Below, piece by piece: positions 34,224 to 43,195 of a stretch of DNA of 64,000 bases. Source of the stretch: Solitalea canadensis DSM 3403 (GTDB taxonomy: Bacteria; Bacteroidota; Bacteroidia; Sphingobacteriales; Sphingobacteriaceae); assembly GCF_000242635.2 (NCBI RefSeq), contig NC_017770.1, positions 3,174,669-3,238,668 of the forward strand. The letters run 5' to 3'. The notes under the pieces are model-generated. The model worked only from the letters and a program-made list of their open reading frames with translations, was not told the origin of the DNA and did no database searches. The first letter of the stretch is position 1; each line of letters begins with the position of its first letter. A program made the position numbers and the translations under genes.

Positions 34224-37200
34224 TTAAAATTTAGCATCTAATCCCAAAGTGATGGTTTTCATAATTGGATAGAATTCACCACCATAGTTTCCGCTAACGC
34301 TAATCTCTGGATCATAGCCTTTATAGAAATTACTTAGTGTGAATAAGTTCTGTCCACTCACATAGAATCTTAACTTACTAACTTTAACACGATTAGTTAA
34401 TGCTGCAGGTAATGTATAGCCTACAACAATATTTTTTAAACGCATGTATGAACCGTCTTTGATCCATTTGCTAGAAGCCTGATAATTAGGAGTAGAAGCT
34501 TCATTAATCAATAATAATGGATATTCAGCATTCGGATTTTCAGGCGTCCAGGTATCCAACTGATTGGTATAAATTGTACCACCGGTAAAGAATGGTCTAA
34601 CACCCATACCAGCGATATATGTATCTTTTTTGCCAACGCCTTGAACAAATACGGTTAAATCAAATCCTTTATATTCAGAAGTTAAATTTAATCCATATTC
34701 ATAACGAGGGAACGGATTTCCTAAAATTACACGATCTCTTGAGTCAATAACGCCATCAGGTACACCATTTGGACCACTGATATCTCTATATTTTACAAAA
34801 CCTGGTTTTACTACAGCTCTGTTGCCGTATACAGGGGAAGCATTAATTTCTTCCTGAGTTTGAAAATATCCTTCAGCAATGTATCCGTAGTAAGCACCAT
34901 AGGGTTCGCCTTCCTTATGAATTGTTGATCCGAAATCGTAAACCTGACCATTTAAATTATCAATTTTGTTCTTAACATCAGATAAGCTCAAAGTAACACC
35001 ATATTTAAATTCATTAATACGGTTGTTATGTCCTATCGCAATCTCCCAGCCTTTATTTTCCATTGAACCAAGGTTTTGCCAAGATGGATCTAAACCAACG
35101 TATATCGGAATCTTTAATTTTTGTAATGAGCGTTCTATTTTACGTACATAATAGTCACCTGTAAATGTTAGCTTCCCATTAAAGAAATCTGCATCTAATC
35201 CAATATCCAGCTGAGTCGAACGTTCCCATGAAATAATAGGATTTGATAATTCTGTTGGAGCAAAACCTGAACTTAATTGTTTGTCAAACCAATAACTATA
35301 TTGAGGATCGGCTATTAGCAAAGAAGTGTATGGATAAAAAGATTCTACTCCATTAAATGTAAGATCTTGATTACCTAATTCTCCATAAGAAGCTCTAAGT
35401 TTAATGTTATCAACATATTTTTTAGTAAACTCCATAAAGGGCTCATCACTTACTCTCCATCCAACTGAAGCAGATGGGTAAAAACCCCACCTGTTATCAC
35501 TACCAAATCTTGAGGAACCATCATAACGTGCATTTAACTCTAATAAATATCTTCCTTTATAATCGTAATTTGCACGACCATATAATGAAGCCATAGCCCA
35601 TTCAGATTGACCTCCAGAGTTTGAAGCAGTGCTACCCTCTCCATTATTCAGGTCTTCGAAACCAGGGAAGTAATACTTAGACCTACCGGCAGTTGTATAC
35701 TTAATTGTATTATCCTCAGCTTGTCCACCAGCCATAACTTTAATATTATGTTTATCAATAGCTGTGTTGTATGAAGCTTGAACTCTGTATAAATTTCTTA
35801 CGATTCTGTTGAATGACTCTGAACCTATTGCATCGCCAGGATAGGTTGAACGGAATGTACCGTTTTCATACGTATCATAAGGAGCGATGAATGTTGAAGT
35901 ATTCGCTGTGAAAACTCTTTTTGCAAAATTACCTTGTAATTCTAACCCTTTAACAGGATTTACAAACAAAGTTCCATTAAAGGTAACATCAGGAGAGTTT
36001 TTCTCTTTTGCACCAGATGCAGCAACTATAGCAGCGGGGTTGTCACCATTTTGTCCATACCCCCAGGTACCATCATTATTAACACCTGAAAATACAGGAA
36101 CAAAATTTAATGCTTTATTAAAAATGGTTTTCGGAGAAGATAAACCAGGTTCAACAGAGTTACCTTGTTTAACATTTACGTCAAATGTACTCTTAACCCA
36201 TTTGTTAAATTTAACATCTGTATTTAAGCGTAAGTTAAAACGTTCGTAACTGTTATTATTGATCAAACCTTTTTGCTTCATGTAATTACCACTTGCAAAG
36301 TAAGTGATGTTGTCACTTCCTCCGTTTATAGTAAGCGCGTAGTTCTGTAAAGGAACATTTTTCTGAACCACTAATGAACGCCAGTCAGTATCAAAACGAG
36401 TCATATTATCAGCTCCTTCATTAATGTACTGATCTATTAATGCCTGAGAATACTGAGGGTTTTCCTTGTTATTTACTTTAGCCTGGTTAACCGCTCTCAT
36501 ATAATCAACTGCAGAAACAGGAGTAGGTAACTCTGTAGGATTCTGAACTGAATAATAAGAGCTAAACCCAACATTTAATCCCTGTTTACCACGTTTGGTA
36601 GTGATTAACACCACACCATTTGCTGCACGCGATCCGTAGATTGAAGCCGATGCCGCATCCTTAAGAATAGAGATCGACTCTACTGTATTCATGTCCACAT
36701 CATCCATGTTGCTTTCTACTCCATCCACTAAAATCAAAGGAAATGTTTTAGAGAACATAGAGCTTTGACCACGAATTCGGATATTACCACCGTCAGCACC
36801 TGGCTGGCCAGAACCTTGCTGTACGGTAACACCCGGAGCAATACCTTGTAATGCAGCTGTAGCACTAGTAACAGGTCTTGTTAAAAGCTCTTCACCTTTA
36901 ATGGCTGTTAAAGCACCGGTAAGATTTTCTTTCTTTTGTTTACCATAACCTACAACAACTACTTCACCCAATTCTTTGGAATCAATTTCCATTGCGATGT
37001 TGTAGATATTACCTGAACCAAGTTTAACCTCGCGTGCTTTAAAACCGACAAAGGTAAAAAGCAATGTAGTTCCACTTTCAGGCAACCTGATTGAGTACTT
37101 ACCATTAGCATCGGTAACTGTACTTGCACTTGATCCTTTTACAATTACTGTAACGCCTGGCAATGGCATGCCATCCTCTTTATCGGTAATTGTTCCGCTG

Positions 37201-37304
37201 ATGATGCGTGTTTGTGCAGACACAAACTGAACTTGACAGATGAGCGAAAACAGTAGGAGCATTAATCCTACAAGTTTCCGTTTTCTTGTAAAAATTTGTT
37301 TCAT
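34224..37304 (-). CDS. SusC/RagA-family TonB-dependent transporter (PUL 1)
   Basis: The 1026-residue outer-membrane transporter begins with a signal peptide (ends VSAQ, about 31), a carboxypeptidase-regulatory-like Ig domain (ISGTITDKEDGMPLPGVTVI to about 110), a TonB-box-like region (ELGEVVVVGYG), the plug (LQGIAPGVTVQQGSGQPGAD, IRGQSS, DAASASIYGSRAANGVVLIT) and a 22-strand barrel ending YPIMKTITLGLDAKF. It lacks an N-terminal STN signalling domain, so it is not expected to talk to an anti-sigma factor, in line with the ROK regulator of the locus. It is the second gene of the minus arm, 27 bp after the FAD oxidoreductase. Confidence 0.95.
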   Translation of the reverse strand: MKQIFTRKRKLVGLMLLLFSLICQVQFVSAQTRIISGTITDKEDGMPLPGVTVIVKGSSASTVTDANGKYSIRLPESGTTLLFTFVGFKAREVKLGSGNIYNIAMEIDSKELGEVVVVGYGKQKKENLTGALTAIKGEELLTRPVTSATAALQGIAPGVTVQQGSGQPGADGGNIRIRGQSSMFSKTFPLILVDGVESNMDDVDMNTVESISILKDAASASIYGSRAANGVVLITTKRGKQGLNVGFSSYYSVQNPTELPTPVSAVDYMRAVNQAKVNNKENPQYSQALIDQYINEGADNMTRFDTDWRSLVVQKNVPLQNYALTINGGSDNITYFASGNYMKQKGLINNNSYERFNLRLNTDVKFNKWVKSTFDVNVKQGNSVEPGLSSPKTIFNKALNFVPVFSGVNNDGTWGYGQNGDNPAAIVAASGAKEKNSPDVTFNGTLFVNPVKGLELQGNFAKRVFTANTSTFIAPYDTYENGTFRSTYPGDAIGSESFNRIVRNLYRVQASYNTAIDKHNIKVMAGGQAEDNTIKYTTAGRSKYYFPGFEDLNNGEGSTASNSGGQSEWAMASLYGRANYDYKGRYLLELNARYDGSSRFGSDNRWGFYPSASVGWRVSDEPFMEFTKKYVDNIKLRASYGELGNQDLTFNGVESFYPYTSLLIADPQYSYWFDKQLSSGFAPTELSNPIISWERSTQLDIGLDADFFNGKLTFTGDYYVRKIERSLQKLKIPIYVGLDPSWQNLGSMENKGWEIAIGHNNRINEFKYGVTLSLSDVKNKIDNLNGQVYDFGSTIHKEGEPYGAYYGYIAEGYFQTQEEINASPVYGNRAVVKPGFVKYRDISGPNGVPDGVIDSRDRVILGNPFPRYEYGLNLTSEYKGFDLTVFVQGVGKKDTYIAGMGVRPFFTGGTIYTNQLDTWTPENPNAEYPLLLINEASTPNYQASSKWIKDGSYMRLKNIVVGYTLPAALTNRVKVSKLRFYVSGQNLFTLSNFYKGYDPEISVSGNYGGEFYPIMKTITLGLDAKF

Positions 37305-37331
37305 ATTTAATTTGTTGGAATGGATGATAAC

Positions 37332-39209
37332 TTAATTTTTTATCGTTCCGTTGAAATCAACAGGGATTTCAAATGGATTTAAATAGTGATCGAGTAATAC
37401 TGATATGTTTCTTCTGTTTAAGATTAATGAATTGGAAAATTGTTCTTTTAATGATAATGATGACCAATCGGCCTTGATTTTTTCTAAGGATATAGTTGGA
37501 TTAACTACTTGTAAAATAGCCACTAATGATTCAGGAGTTAATGATTCACCTGATGCCTGCCAGTAGTTTTTATACTGTGAGTAGATTGGTCTTAAGCCCG
37601 AAACTAACTCGTACTGACTAACACTGTTTTCTGGGTAGAACCAAGTTTGGTTTGCCCATTTATAAGGAACGCCTACTCCTTTAATAATACCGGTTGCACC
37701 GATTTTCTGGATGGTAGCAAAATGAGGATCAGTTGGTTTTACATCAAAAAACGGCATCAAGTAAGCATTTGATGCTAAAAGTGCTTCTTGCACTTTTCTA
37801 ATGTCGATATCTTTAGGCTGAACATTAGTTTTTGCAGCGGTAGCTGCTAATGCTCCCGCTGCCTGGCCGATTCCTAAAACAACTGGCTGTAAACGAGAAG
37901 CCCCATTAACAATATTACTTACACTAATGCTTTTTTCTGCAACGATTAATCCATCCACACCTTGTGGCACTAATGAACCTAATGGAATATTATAAGCCGG
38001 AACTTTAATCCGGATAAAGTCGATTGAAGGAGCATCTGGACGCTTTAAGTGGTGGTGATCAATTGGATAATCTCCAACGGCTACACCAGTGCGGTAATAA
38101 GCGTCTTTCTGATTATAAGGATCAGCCACATGATTTACGGTTAAAAATGCCATTCCTTTTACTCTGCGCGATTCACGGTGATAAGGAATCATTGGAAGTT
38201 TGTCGGCAGTTGGATATTCATCATCCGCAATCCCCAAATTTTTATACCCTAATTCGGTTTGCATATAATAAAGGAAACGGAGGGTATGTAATTTAGCTTC
38301 TTTTAAAGCCGCCTCCCGTTCTTCTCTACTTTTCTCGATAATGTTTAAATAAATATCATTACCATCTCTAGGCCAGTTGATCATGTATTTATTATTTGGC
38401 AGATGACCATACTGCAACATTTTAAAGCAGTTATTATTCGGATCCTCAAATGACGAAGGATCTGAAACATCGCAACAAATTGCAAACGCCGCTTTATCAT
38501 AGCCTGCTGGTTTTTTAATGGTTTTATCGGCTCCTTTACCATAATCTTTCAGAGTAACTACATAGGTAATGTCCTGAATAATGTCATTTGCTTTTTCAGG
38601 TGCTAATTCTTCACCGGTATCAAAGCGACTATCCATACCTATGGAGTATTTTGCGCCCGCAGCTGCCATTATATCACCAAGTTCGGTTGCATCAATAACT
38701 ATTTTAGCTTCAATGATCTTAACTTTTTTCCCCTCAGTAACCTTTACAGTCCACTGATTATTCTGATAGATGGTCGATTGAACAATTGTTTTGTACCAAA
38801 CAGAAAGTTTGGATTCTTTAGCTACCATCTCTTTAAAAATCTTGTTAGCTACAGATGGCTCAAAAAGTGTGTTACTTACCCAGCCTGTTTCTACAGCCTT
38901 CGGACCACCATAGTAGTTATACAATTTTTGACGGAACTCTCCCCATAAGCCAGAAGGCATATTATGATTACCATCAATTGCGGTTACACCTGCGGAAGTA
39001 AGCATACCTCCTAACCATTCGGTTTCTTCAACTATTAACGTTGAAGACCCCATACGTGCCGACTGGAGTCCGGCCATTGTACCACTTGCTCCTCCTCCAA
39101 TTATTAAAACATCGGTCTTAACTGACTGTGCATTTGCAAATAATTGAGAAGCGACTAATGTAGTGCTGAGTATTATCCTTACCAGAGATAGCTTAATGTT
39201 CATTTTCAA
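37332..39209 (-). CDS. FAD-dependent oxidoreductase, exported (FAD_oxidored family)
   Basis: The 625-residue product has a signal peptide (about 1-28) and a two-dinucleotide-fold flavoprotein of the FAD_oxidored (PF12831) type: TDVLIIGGGASGTMAGLQSA (GxGxxG 38-43), VEETEWLGGMLTSAGVTAID, VIDATELGDIMAAAGAKY, and a C-terminal IDIRKVQEALLASNAYLMPF block. Members are common in Bacteroidota and Planctomycetota PULs, often misannotated as xanthan lyase. It is the first gene of the minus arm of PUL 1, with susC 27 bp downstream. It may oxidise a sugar or sugar acid in the periplasm. Confidence 0.85.
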   Translation of the reverse strand: MKMNIKLSLVRIILSTTLVASQLFANAQSVKTDVLIIGGGASGTMAGLQSARMGSSTLIVEETEWLGGMLTSAGVTAIDGNHNMPSGLWGEFRQKLYNYYGGPKAVETGWVSNTLFEPSVANKIFKEMVAKESKLSVWYKTIVQSTIYQNNQWTVKVTEGKKVKIIEAKIVIDATELGDIMAAAGAKYSIGMDSRFDTGEELAPEKANDIIQDITYVVTLKDYGKGADKTIKKPAGYDKAAFAICCDVSDPSSFEDPNNNCFKMLQYGHLPNNKYMINWPRDGNDIYLNIIEKSREEREAALKEAKLHTLRFLYYMQTELGYKNLGIADDEYPTADKLPMIPYHRESRRVKGMAFLTVNHVADPYNQKDAYYRTGVAVGDYPIDHHHLKRPDAPSIDFIRIKVPAYNIPLGSLVPQGVDGLIVAEKSISVSNIVNGASRLQPVVLGIGQAAGALAATAAKTNVQPKDIDIRKVQEALLASNAYLMPFFDVKPTDPHFATIQKIGATGIIKGVGVPYKWANQTWFYPENSVSQYELVSGLRPIYSQYKNYWQASGESLTPESLVAILQVVNPTISLEKIKADWSSLSLKEQFSNSLILNRRNISVLLDHYLNPFEIPVDFNGTIKN

Positions 39210-39238
39210 TACATAAATATGACACCACTAATTAAAAA

Positions 39239-39253
39239 TTATTTTTATTAAAA
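39239..39253 (+). promoter_or_regulatory. Candidate ROK operator between FAD oxidoreductase and ROK genes
   Basis: TTATTTTTATTAAAA is identical to the site upstream of the symporter gene (20680-20694) and here continues to TAAA, giving an imperfect TTATTTT/AAAATAA palindrome. It lies 30 bp before the oxidoreductase start. A related AATTTTTATTAAAA occurs at 40720-40733. Confidence 0.4.
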
Positions 39254-39481
39254 TAAAAATCTTTTTAATATTATTTTAAAAGTAAGAAATAGAAAATAAA
39301 ATTATTGACTAACTGTGAAAACAGTTTGCCTGTAAAAGACACTATTGGTAGAATATTTAAGTGATGCTTAAGAAAGTGAGAGGAAAGACTCCGTAAATCT
39401 TTTTAATTTTTTTAAAAAATACAACTATCTTCGTCTTTTAAAACAAAAACTTTACATACTCAGGGTACTATAATAATAACG

Positions 39482-40711
39482 ATGATTGCTGCAAACACCT
39501 TTTTTGAAGAACTTCACAATGAAAACATTTCAGGGGTAGCATATAAAAACCTTGATCTGAAGAAAAAAACCATAGCACATTTTGCGACTATTGGTAATGC
39601 TACCATTGCTGATCTATGCAAAGAACTAAATTCAAGTGCTCCCAAAGTCACTACCTTAATTAATGAACTGATAAAAGATAACCTCGTTCAGGATTATGGT
39701 AAAATTGACTCCACCGGAGGTCGCCGCCCTAATCTTTATGGGTTAGCTCCGGAAGCGGGTTTCTTTTTAGGTGTCGAAGTTCGCAAATATCATATTAATA
39801 TTGGCCTGATTGATATTAAAAAGAACCTTGTAAAGTTATCAGAAAAAATTCCATACAGGCTAAATAATTCGCAAGAATCTTTGGATGAGCTCTGCAACGT
39901 TATTCAGCATTTTATAAATGAACTGCCTATTTCAAAGGATAAGATTCTTGGAATGGGAATTAACCTTTCAGGAAGGATCAATTTTGCGACTGGTTATAGT
40001 TATAGCTATTTCTATTTTAATGAAGAACCTTTAAACAAAGTAATAGAGGCTCGCATTGGCATTAAAACCCTTCTTGAGAACGACTCACGTGCTATGGCTT
40101 ATGGCGAGTTTTGTTCAGGAGCGGTGAATGAAGAAAAGAATGTATTATTCATTAACCTGGATTACGGTATTGGTATGGGCGTTTTGATCAACGGTCAGCT
40201 TTATTATGGTAAATCTGGTTATTCGGGTGAATTTGGTCACATTCCTTTTTTCAACAATGAAATTATTTGCCATTGCGGTAAAAAAGGATGCCTTGAAACT
40301 GAAACTTCAGGAGAAGCGTTGGTTCGCATGTTTCAGAAAAAATTGCAAGAAGGTTCTTCCAGTATTGCCACTGTAACCAAAGCTCCCGAAGAAATTCAGC
40401 TGGAGGATATTCTGCAGGCAGCCATTAATGATGACGTTTTATCTATTGAACTTTTAGCTGAAATAGGTGAAAAAATTGGCCGTGGTATAGCTTTATTGAT
40501 CAATATTTTTAACCCTGAACTGGTAATCATCGGTGGTAGTATTTCTTCAACCGGCAATTATATCCAATTACCAATCAGAAGTGCTTTGAATAAGTATTCG
40601 TTAAGCCTTGTAAATAATGATACGCAGTTAAAACTTTCGAAACTGGGATCAAAAGCCGGTATTATGGGCGCATCTCTCCTTGCAAGAAATAAAATATTGT
40701 CTTTGAATTAA
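39482..40711 (+). CDS. ROK-family transcriptional regulator (NagC/Mlc-like)
   Basis: The 409-residue protein combines an N-terminal winged helix (about 20-90: GNATIADLCKELNSSAPKVT, then GGRRPNLYGL) with a ROK sugar-kinase-like domain. ROK signatures are GMGINLSGRI, LENDSRAMAYGEF, GIGMGVLINGQLYYGKSGYS with GEFGH (E250, H253), and the zinc motif CHCGKKGCLE (C263, C265, C270). Repressors of this kind release DNA on binding a sugar or sugar phosphate such as GlcNAc-6-P or ManNAc. It is divergent from the minus arm of PUL 1 and shares an upstream A+T-rich region with candidate operators. Confidence 0.93.
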   Translation: MIAANTFFEELHNENISGVAYKNLDLKKKTIAHFATIGNATIADLCKELNSSAPKVTTLINELIKDNLVQDYGKIDSTGGRRPNLYGLAPEAGFFLGVEVRKYHINIGLIDIKKNLVKLSEKIPYRLNNSQESLDELCNVIQHFINELPISKDKILGMGINLSGRINFATGYSYSYFYFNEEPLNKVIEARIGIKTLLENDSRAMAYGEFCSGAVNEEKNVLFINLDYGIGMGVLINGQLYYGKSGYSGEFGHIPFFNNEIICHCGKKGCLETETSGEALVRMFQKKLQEGSSSIATVTKAPEEIQLEDILQAAINDDVLSIELLAEIGEKIGRGIALLINIFNPELVIIGGSISSTGNYIQLPIRSALNKYSLSLVNNDTQLKLSKLGSKAGIMGASLLARNKILSLN

Positions 40712-40740
40712 AACTTATTAATTTTTATTAAAAAGATAGT

Positions 40741-41169
40741 TTAAATTCCCTGAGTAACTTCAATTTCTCCACCACGACTATTTTTTAAGGTCATGGTAAT
40801 TGGCTTTTTATCTTTATTGATCTGTCCGGTAAAGGTGGTATTTTTCCTTCTATCATCTGATCCAACAGCATCATCGCTGGTAAAGGTAATAGCTGTATTT
40901 TTATAAGTTCCGTTGTACTGATAAAACTGAGAATTGCCATCAGCGTCGTCCCAATTTTCATTAACCGTAATGTTTCCTTCATTTACACCATCCTTCTCAG
41001 GAAGAAAAAAGAAGGTTCCCCCTTCCCCTTTGGTGGTGTTCCAATTTCTATCAAAATCGGTAATATAGGTCAGATCCGGAATAACATCCGATCCCGACGA
41101 GCAGGCTATCATCAGCAATAAGCCAACAATCCCTGCACTTTTTCTTACAAGATTAGTGTTCCTTTTCAT
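40741..41169 (-). CDS. Small lipoprotein of unknown function
   Basis: The 142-residue product has a lipoprotein signal ending IACSS (Cys 23) and a mature part including LTYITDFDRNWNTTKGEGGT, ITVNENWDDADGNSQFYQYN and IKKPITMTLKN-like segments. This suggests a small calycin- or beta-sandwich-type domain. No family was recognised. It is the last of three co-oriented genes, 11 bp after its upstream neighbour, and converges on the ROK gene with a 29-bp gap and no clear terminator. It is presumably an outer-membrane or periplasmic partner of the two proteins encoded upstream. Confidence 0.65.
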   Translation of the reverse strand: MKRNTNLVRKSAGIVGLLLMIACSSGSDVIPDLTYITDFDRNWNTTKGEGGTFFFLPEKDGVNEGNITVNENWDDADGNSQFYQYNGTYKNTAITFTSDDAVGSDDRRKNTTFTGQINKDKKPITMTLKNSRGGEIEVTQGI

Positions 41170-41180
41170 GGCATCTTGTT

Positions 41181-42215
41181 TTAATTTTTAATTAACAAGC
41201 TCTGACTTTTTAATGAGGTCATGAGCGATTGATACTCTCTTTCCAGATAAGCAATCTTATCTGTCATTTCTTCATAATTATAATCCTCCTTCCAATTCTT
41301 AAGCTTATCAGCTGCATCTTCATGTTCTTTCTTAAGCATTAATCTGTTTAGCTGTGTTTTTATCGCAGTAAATCGTTTCCAATAATTTTCATGCACATCA
41401 TGCAATGCAATTGCGGTAATCCGATCATAATTCTTAGCTAATTCCTCACTTTTCCAATACACTTTAATATCTCCCGATAGCGTATGATGTACTCTGTTAA
41501 GTTCACCATAAGCATTTCCACAAATCGTTAATGCAGTATTAATACTTATCCGGGCTTCGTTTATATTTTGGATAGCTAAAGGAATGTTCTTACTCAACGA
41601 CTCTAAGAGATTATAAAAAGAATTAATGTACACTCCTAAAGTGGTATCGATACTTGGAAATACTTCTTCTCTCCCTTTTAGCATATCTGAGGCACTTTTA
41701 AGTTCTTTATCATTAAGGGAATACATGTTTTGGAGGTTAACCGCTATTGAATCCAGTCGTGCTTGCAAGTATTCGTTTTGATTAGTTGCAGAAGAAGAAG
41801 CCGCATTTAAAACTCTTTTCATCTCCTCCATATTCTTCTTCACACCTATCAAGCCTTCCACAATCTTTTTATCCTGGTTGGGTTCAATTATGATATCAAC
41901 AATGTTTTCAGTATACTTTGGAGTGATCACCGTACCATTTCTTGGATATACTATTTTATAGGTTGAAGCATTTACCAAGGCCACTTTAAAAGTGGGTGCA
42001 TTTTCTTTTATTACTGCATAAAATAATCCGTTTGCATCGGCAGGTGAGTCTGAGGCAATGGCATCGATACTAAACTGAAGCGTTTTAAACTGCTTCGCAA
42101 TTTCTGCAGAAGATGAAATAAACTGGCATTTCACTCGTATTGTTTTTGACTGGCTACTTACCTCCGCAGGCATAAACAATAACAGGCAAAAAACTATTTG
42201 ATACAAGCGTTTCAT
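41181..42215 (-). CDS. Exported coiled-coil protein of unknown function
   Basis: The 344-residue product has a signal peptide (about 1-21, ending AEVSSQ). Residues of about 22-110 are beta-rich (TIRVKCQFISSSAEIAKQ, APTFKVALVNASTYKIVYP) and the remainder is long helix with coiled-coil character (ERISINTALTICGNAYGE-like and ENYWKRFTAIKTQLNRLML), which may bridge envelope layers. Its start overlaps the stop of the upstream membrane-protein gene by 4 bp, showing translational coupling. No catalytic motif or known family was seen. It is the middle gene of the cassette. Confidence 0.68.
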   Translation of the reverse strand: MKRLYQIVFCLLLFMPAEVSSQSKTIRVKCQFISSSAEIAKQFKTLQFSIDAIASDSPADANGLFYAVIKENAPTFKVALVNASTYKIVYPRNGTVITPKYTENIVDIIIEPNQDKKIVEGLIGVKKNMEEMKRVLNAASSSATNQNEYLQARLDSIAVNLQNMYSLNDKELKSASDMLKGREEVFPSIDTTLGVYINSFYNLLESLSKNIPLAIQNINEARISINTALTICGNAYGELNRVHHTLSGDIKVYWKSEELAKNYDRITAIALHDVHENYWKRFTAIKTQLNRLMLKKEHEDAADKLKNWKEDYNYEEMTDKIAYLEREYQSLMTSLKSQSLLIKN

Positions 42216-43018
42216 TTTACATACATATCAATTGAACTCAGTGGCGATAACCGAAAATGCTTCTGATAAATATTACTATCTGCATAGAAAATCTTTACCA
42301 ATACCTCATCACCATCGTCAAAGGGAATAGTATGACTAAATAATCCATTGGATTTGACCGAATACAAGCTGTCGTTACCATCAAAATATACACGTACATT
42401 TTCCATTGACTTCCCTTTAGGTAATTGTACCTGACCATGTACTTTTAGTCCTTTTGGTATCTTTTTAAGCTGAATAGCTATGGGTTTATCACCGGTGACA
42501 TCAACTAAAGAATCACCGGAAAACGTATATCCAACTACTCGTGGCCGAATAATCGCCTTGTTCAGGTCATCTGGTATTTGAGCTATAATCACTTGTCCTT
42601 TTTCAGAAATACCCTCTTTATAAACCTGTTCGCCAATCAATACATCCAACTGGCCACCGGATAGCAGGTTATTATTTTCATCAAACACATTAATTACTAA
42701 TCGCTTCTCATTCCTAGAGAAATGGTTTCCCAGAAACATCATGATGATAAAAACTACAATCGGACCAGCAATTGATAATTTCCCTCCATAAACATTGCCG
42801 GTATATTTTGCATAGGATCGCATAGCACCCGACAAAAATGCGGTTACTATTAATGAGAGAATAACCAGAAGGATAAAATATTCTTTTGAATTAAAAGAAG
42901 TAGATTTATTGTAAAGGATGAATAGTATTAAGAAAACCATAAACACTACAAATCCACCCAATGTAATGTAAACCCATTGTAAAGACTTGTTTTGCTGGGA
43001 TCTACTGGTGTTTTTCAT
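42212..43018 (-). CDS. Membrane protein with beta-sandwich extracytoplasmic domain
   Basis: The 268-residue product has a short Ser/Asn/Gln-rich start, then three transmembrane helices (about 14-34, 43-64, 81-99) and an extracytoplasmic C-terminal domain of two beta-sandwich units: residues about 105-185 (RLVINVFDENNNLLSGGQLDV), then about 185-265 (LKVHGQVQLPKGKSMENVRV), each resembling carboxypeptidase-regulatory-like folds. It is the first gene of the three-gene cassette and is coupled to the coiled-coil gene by a 4-bp overlap. It is divergent from the LacI gene (178-bp gap). Function unknown. Confidence 0.68.
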   Translation of the reverse strand: MKNTSRSQQNKSLQWVYITLGGFVVFMVFLILFILYNKSTSFNSKEYFILLVILSLIVTAFLSGAMRSYAKYTGNVYGGKLSIAGPIVVFIIMMFLGNHFSRNEKRLVINVFDENNNLLSGGQLDVLIGEQVYKEGISEKGQVIIAQIPDDLNKAIIRPRVVGYTFSGDSLVDVTGDKPIAIQLKKIPKGLKVHGQVQLPKGKSMENVRVYFDGNDSLYSVKSNGLFSHTIPFDDGDEVLVKIFYADSNIYQKHFRLSPLSSIDMYVK

Positions 43019-43195
43019 TTCAGTAGTTATAAATTTACTAAAAATCCAAGCTAAAAACCACTTAATAGACTACAAATAAGATATTTACATGAAAGTCGAT
43101 TTATAAAATTAATTCATTGTATATAATCCTTTTAGAAAAGAAATGTTAATTTACCGTTATTATTACCCTTAACTATTCTGATTCTGTCCTGATAG

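Noticed and set aside
35887-36249. 120-codon plus-strand frame inside susC of PUL 1
   Set aside because: Antisense shadow of the transporter; no independent features.
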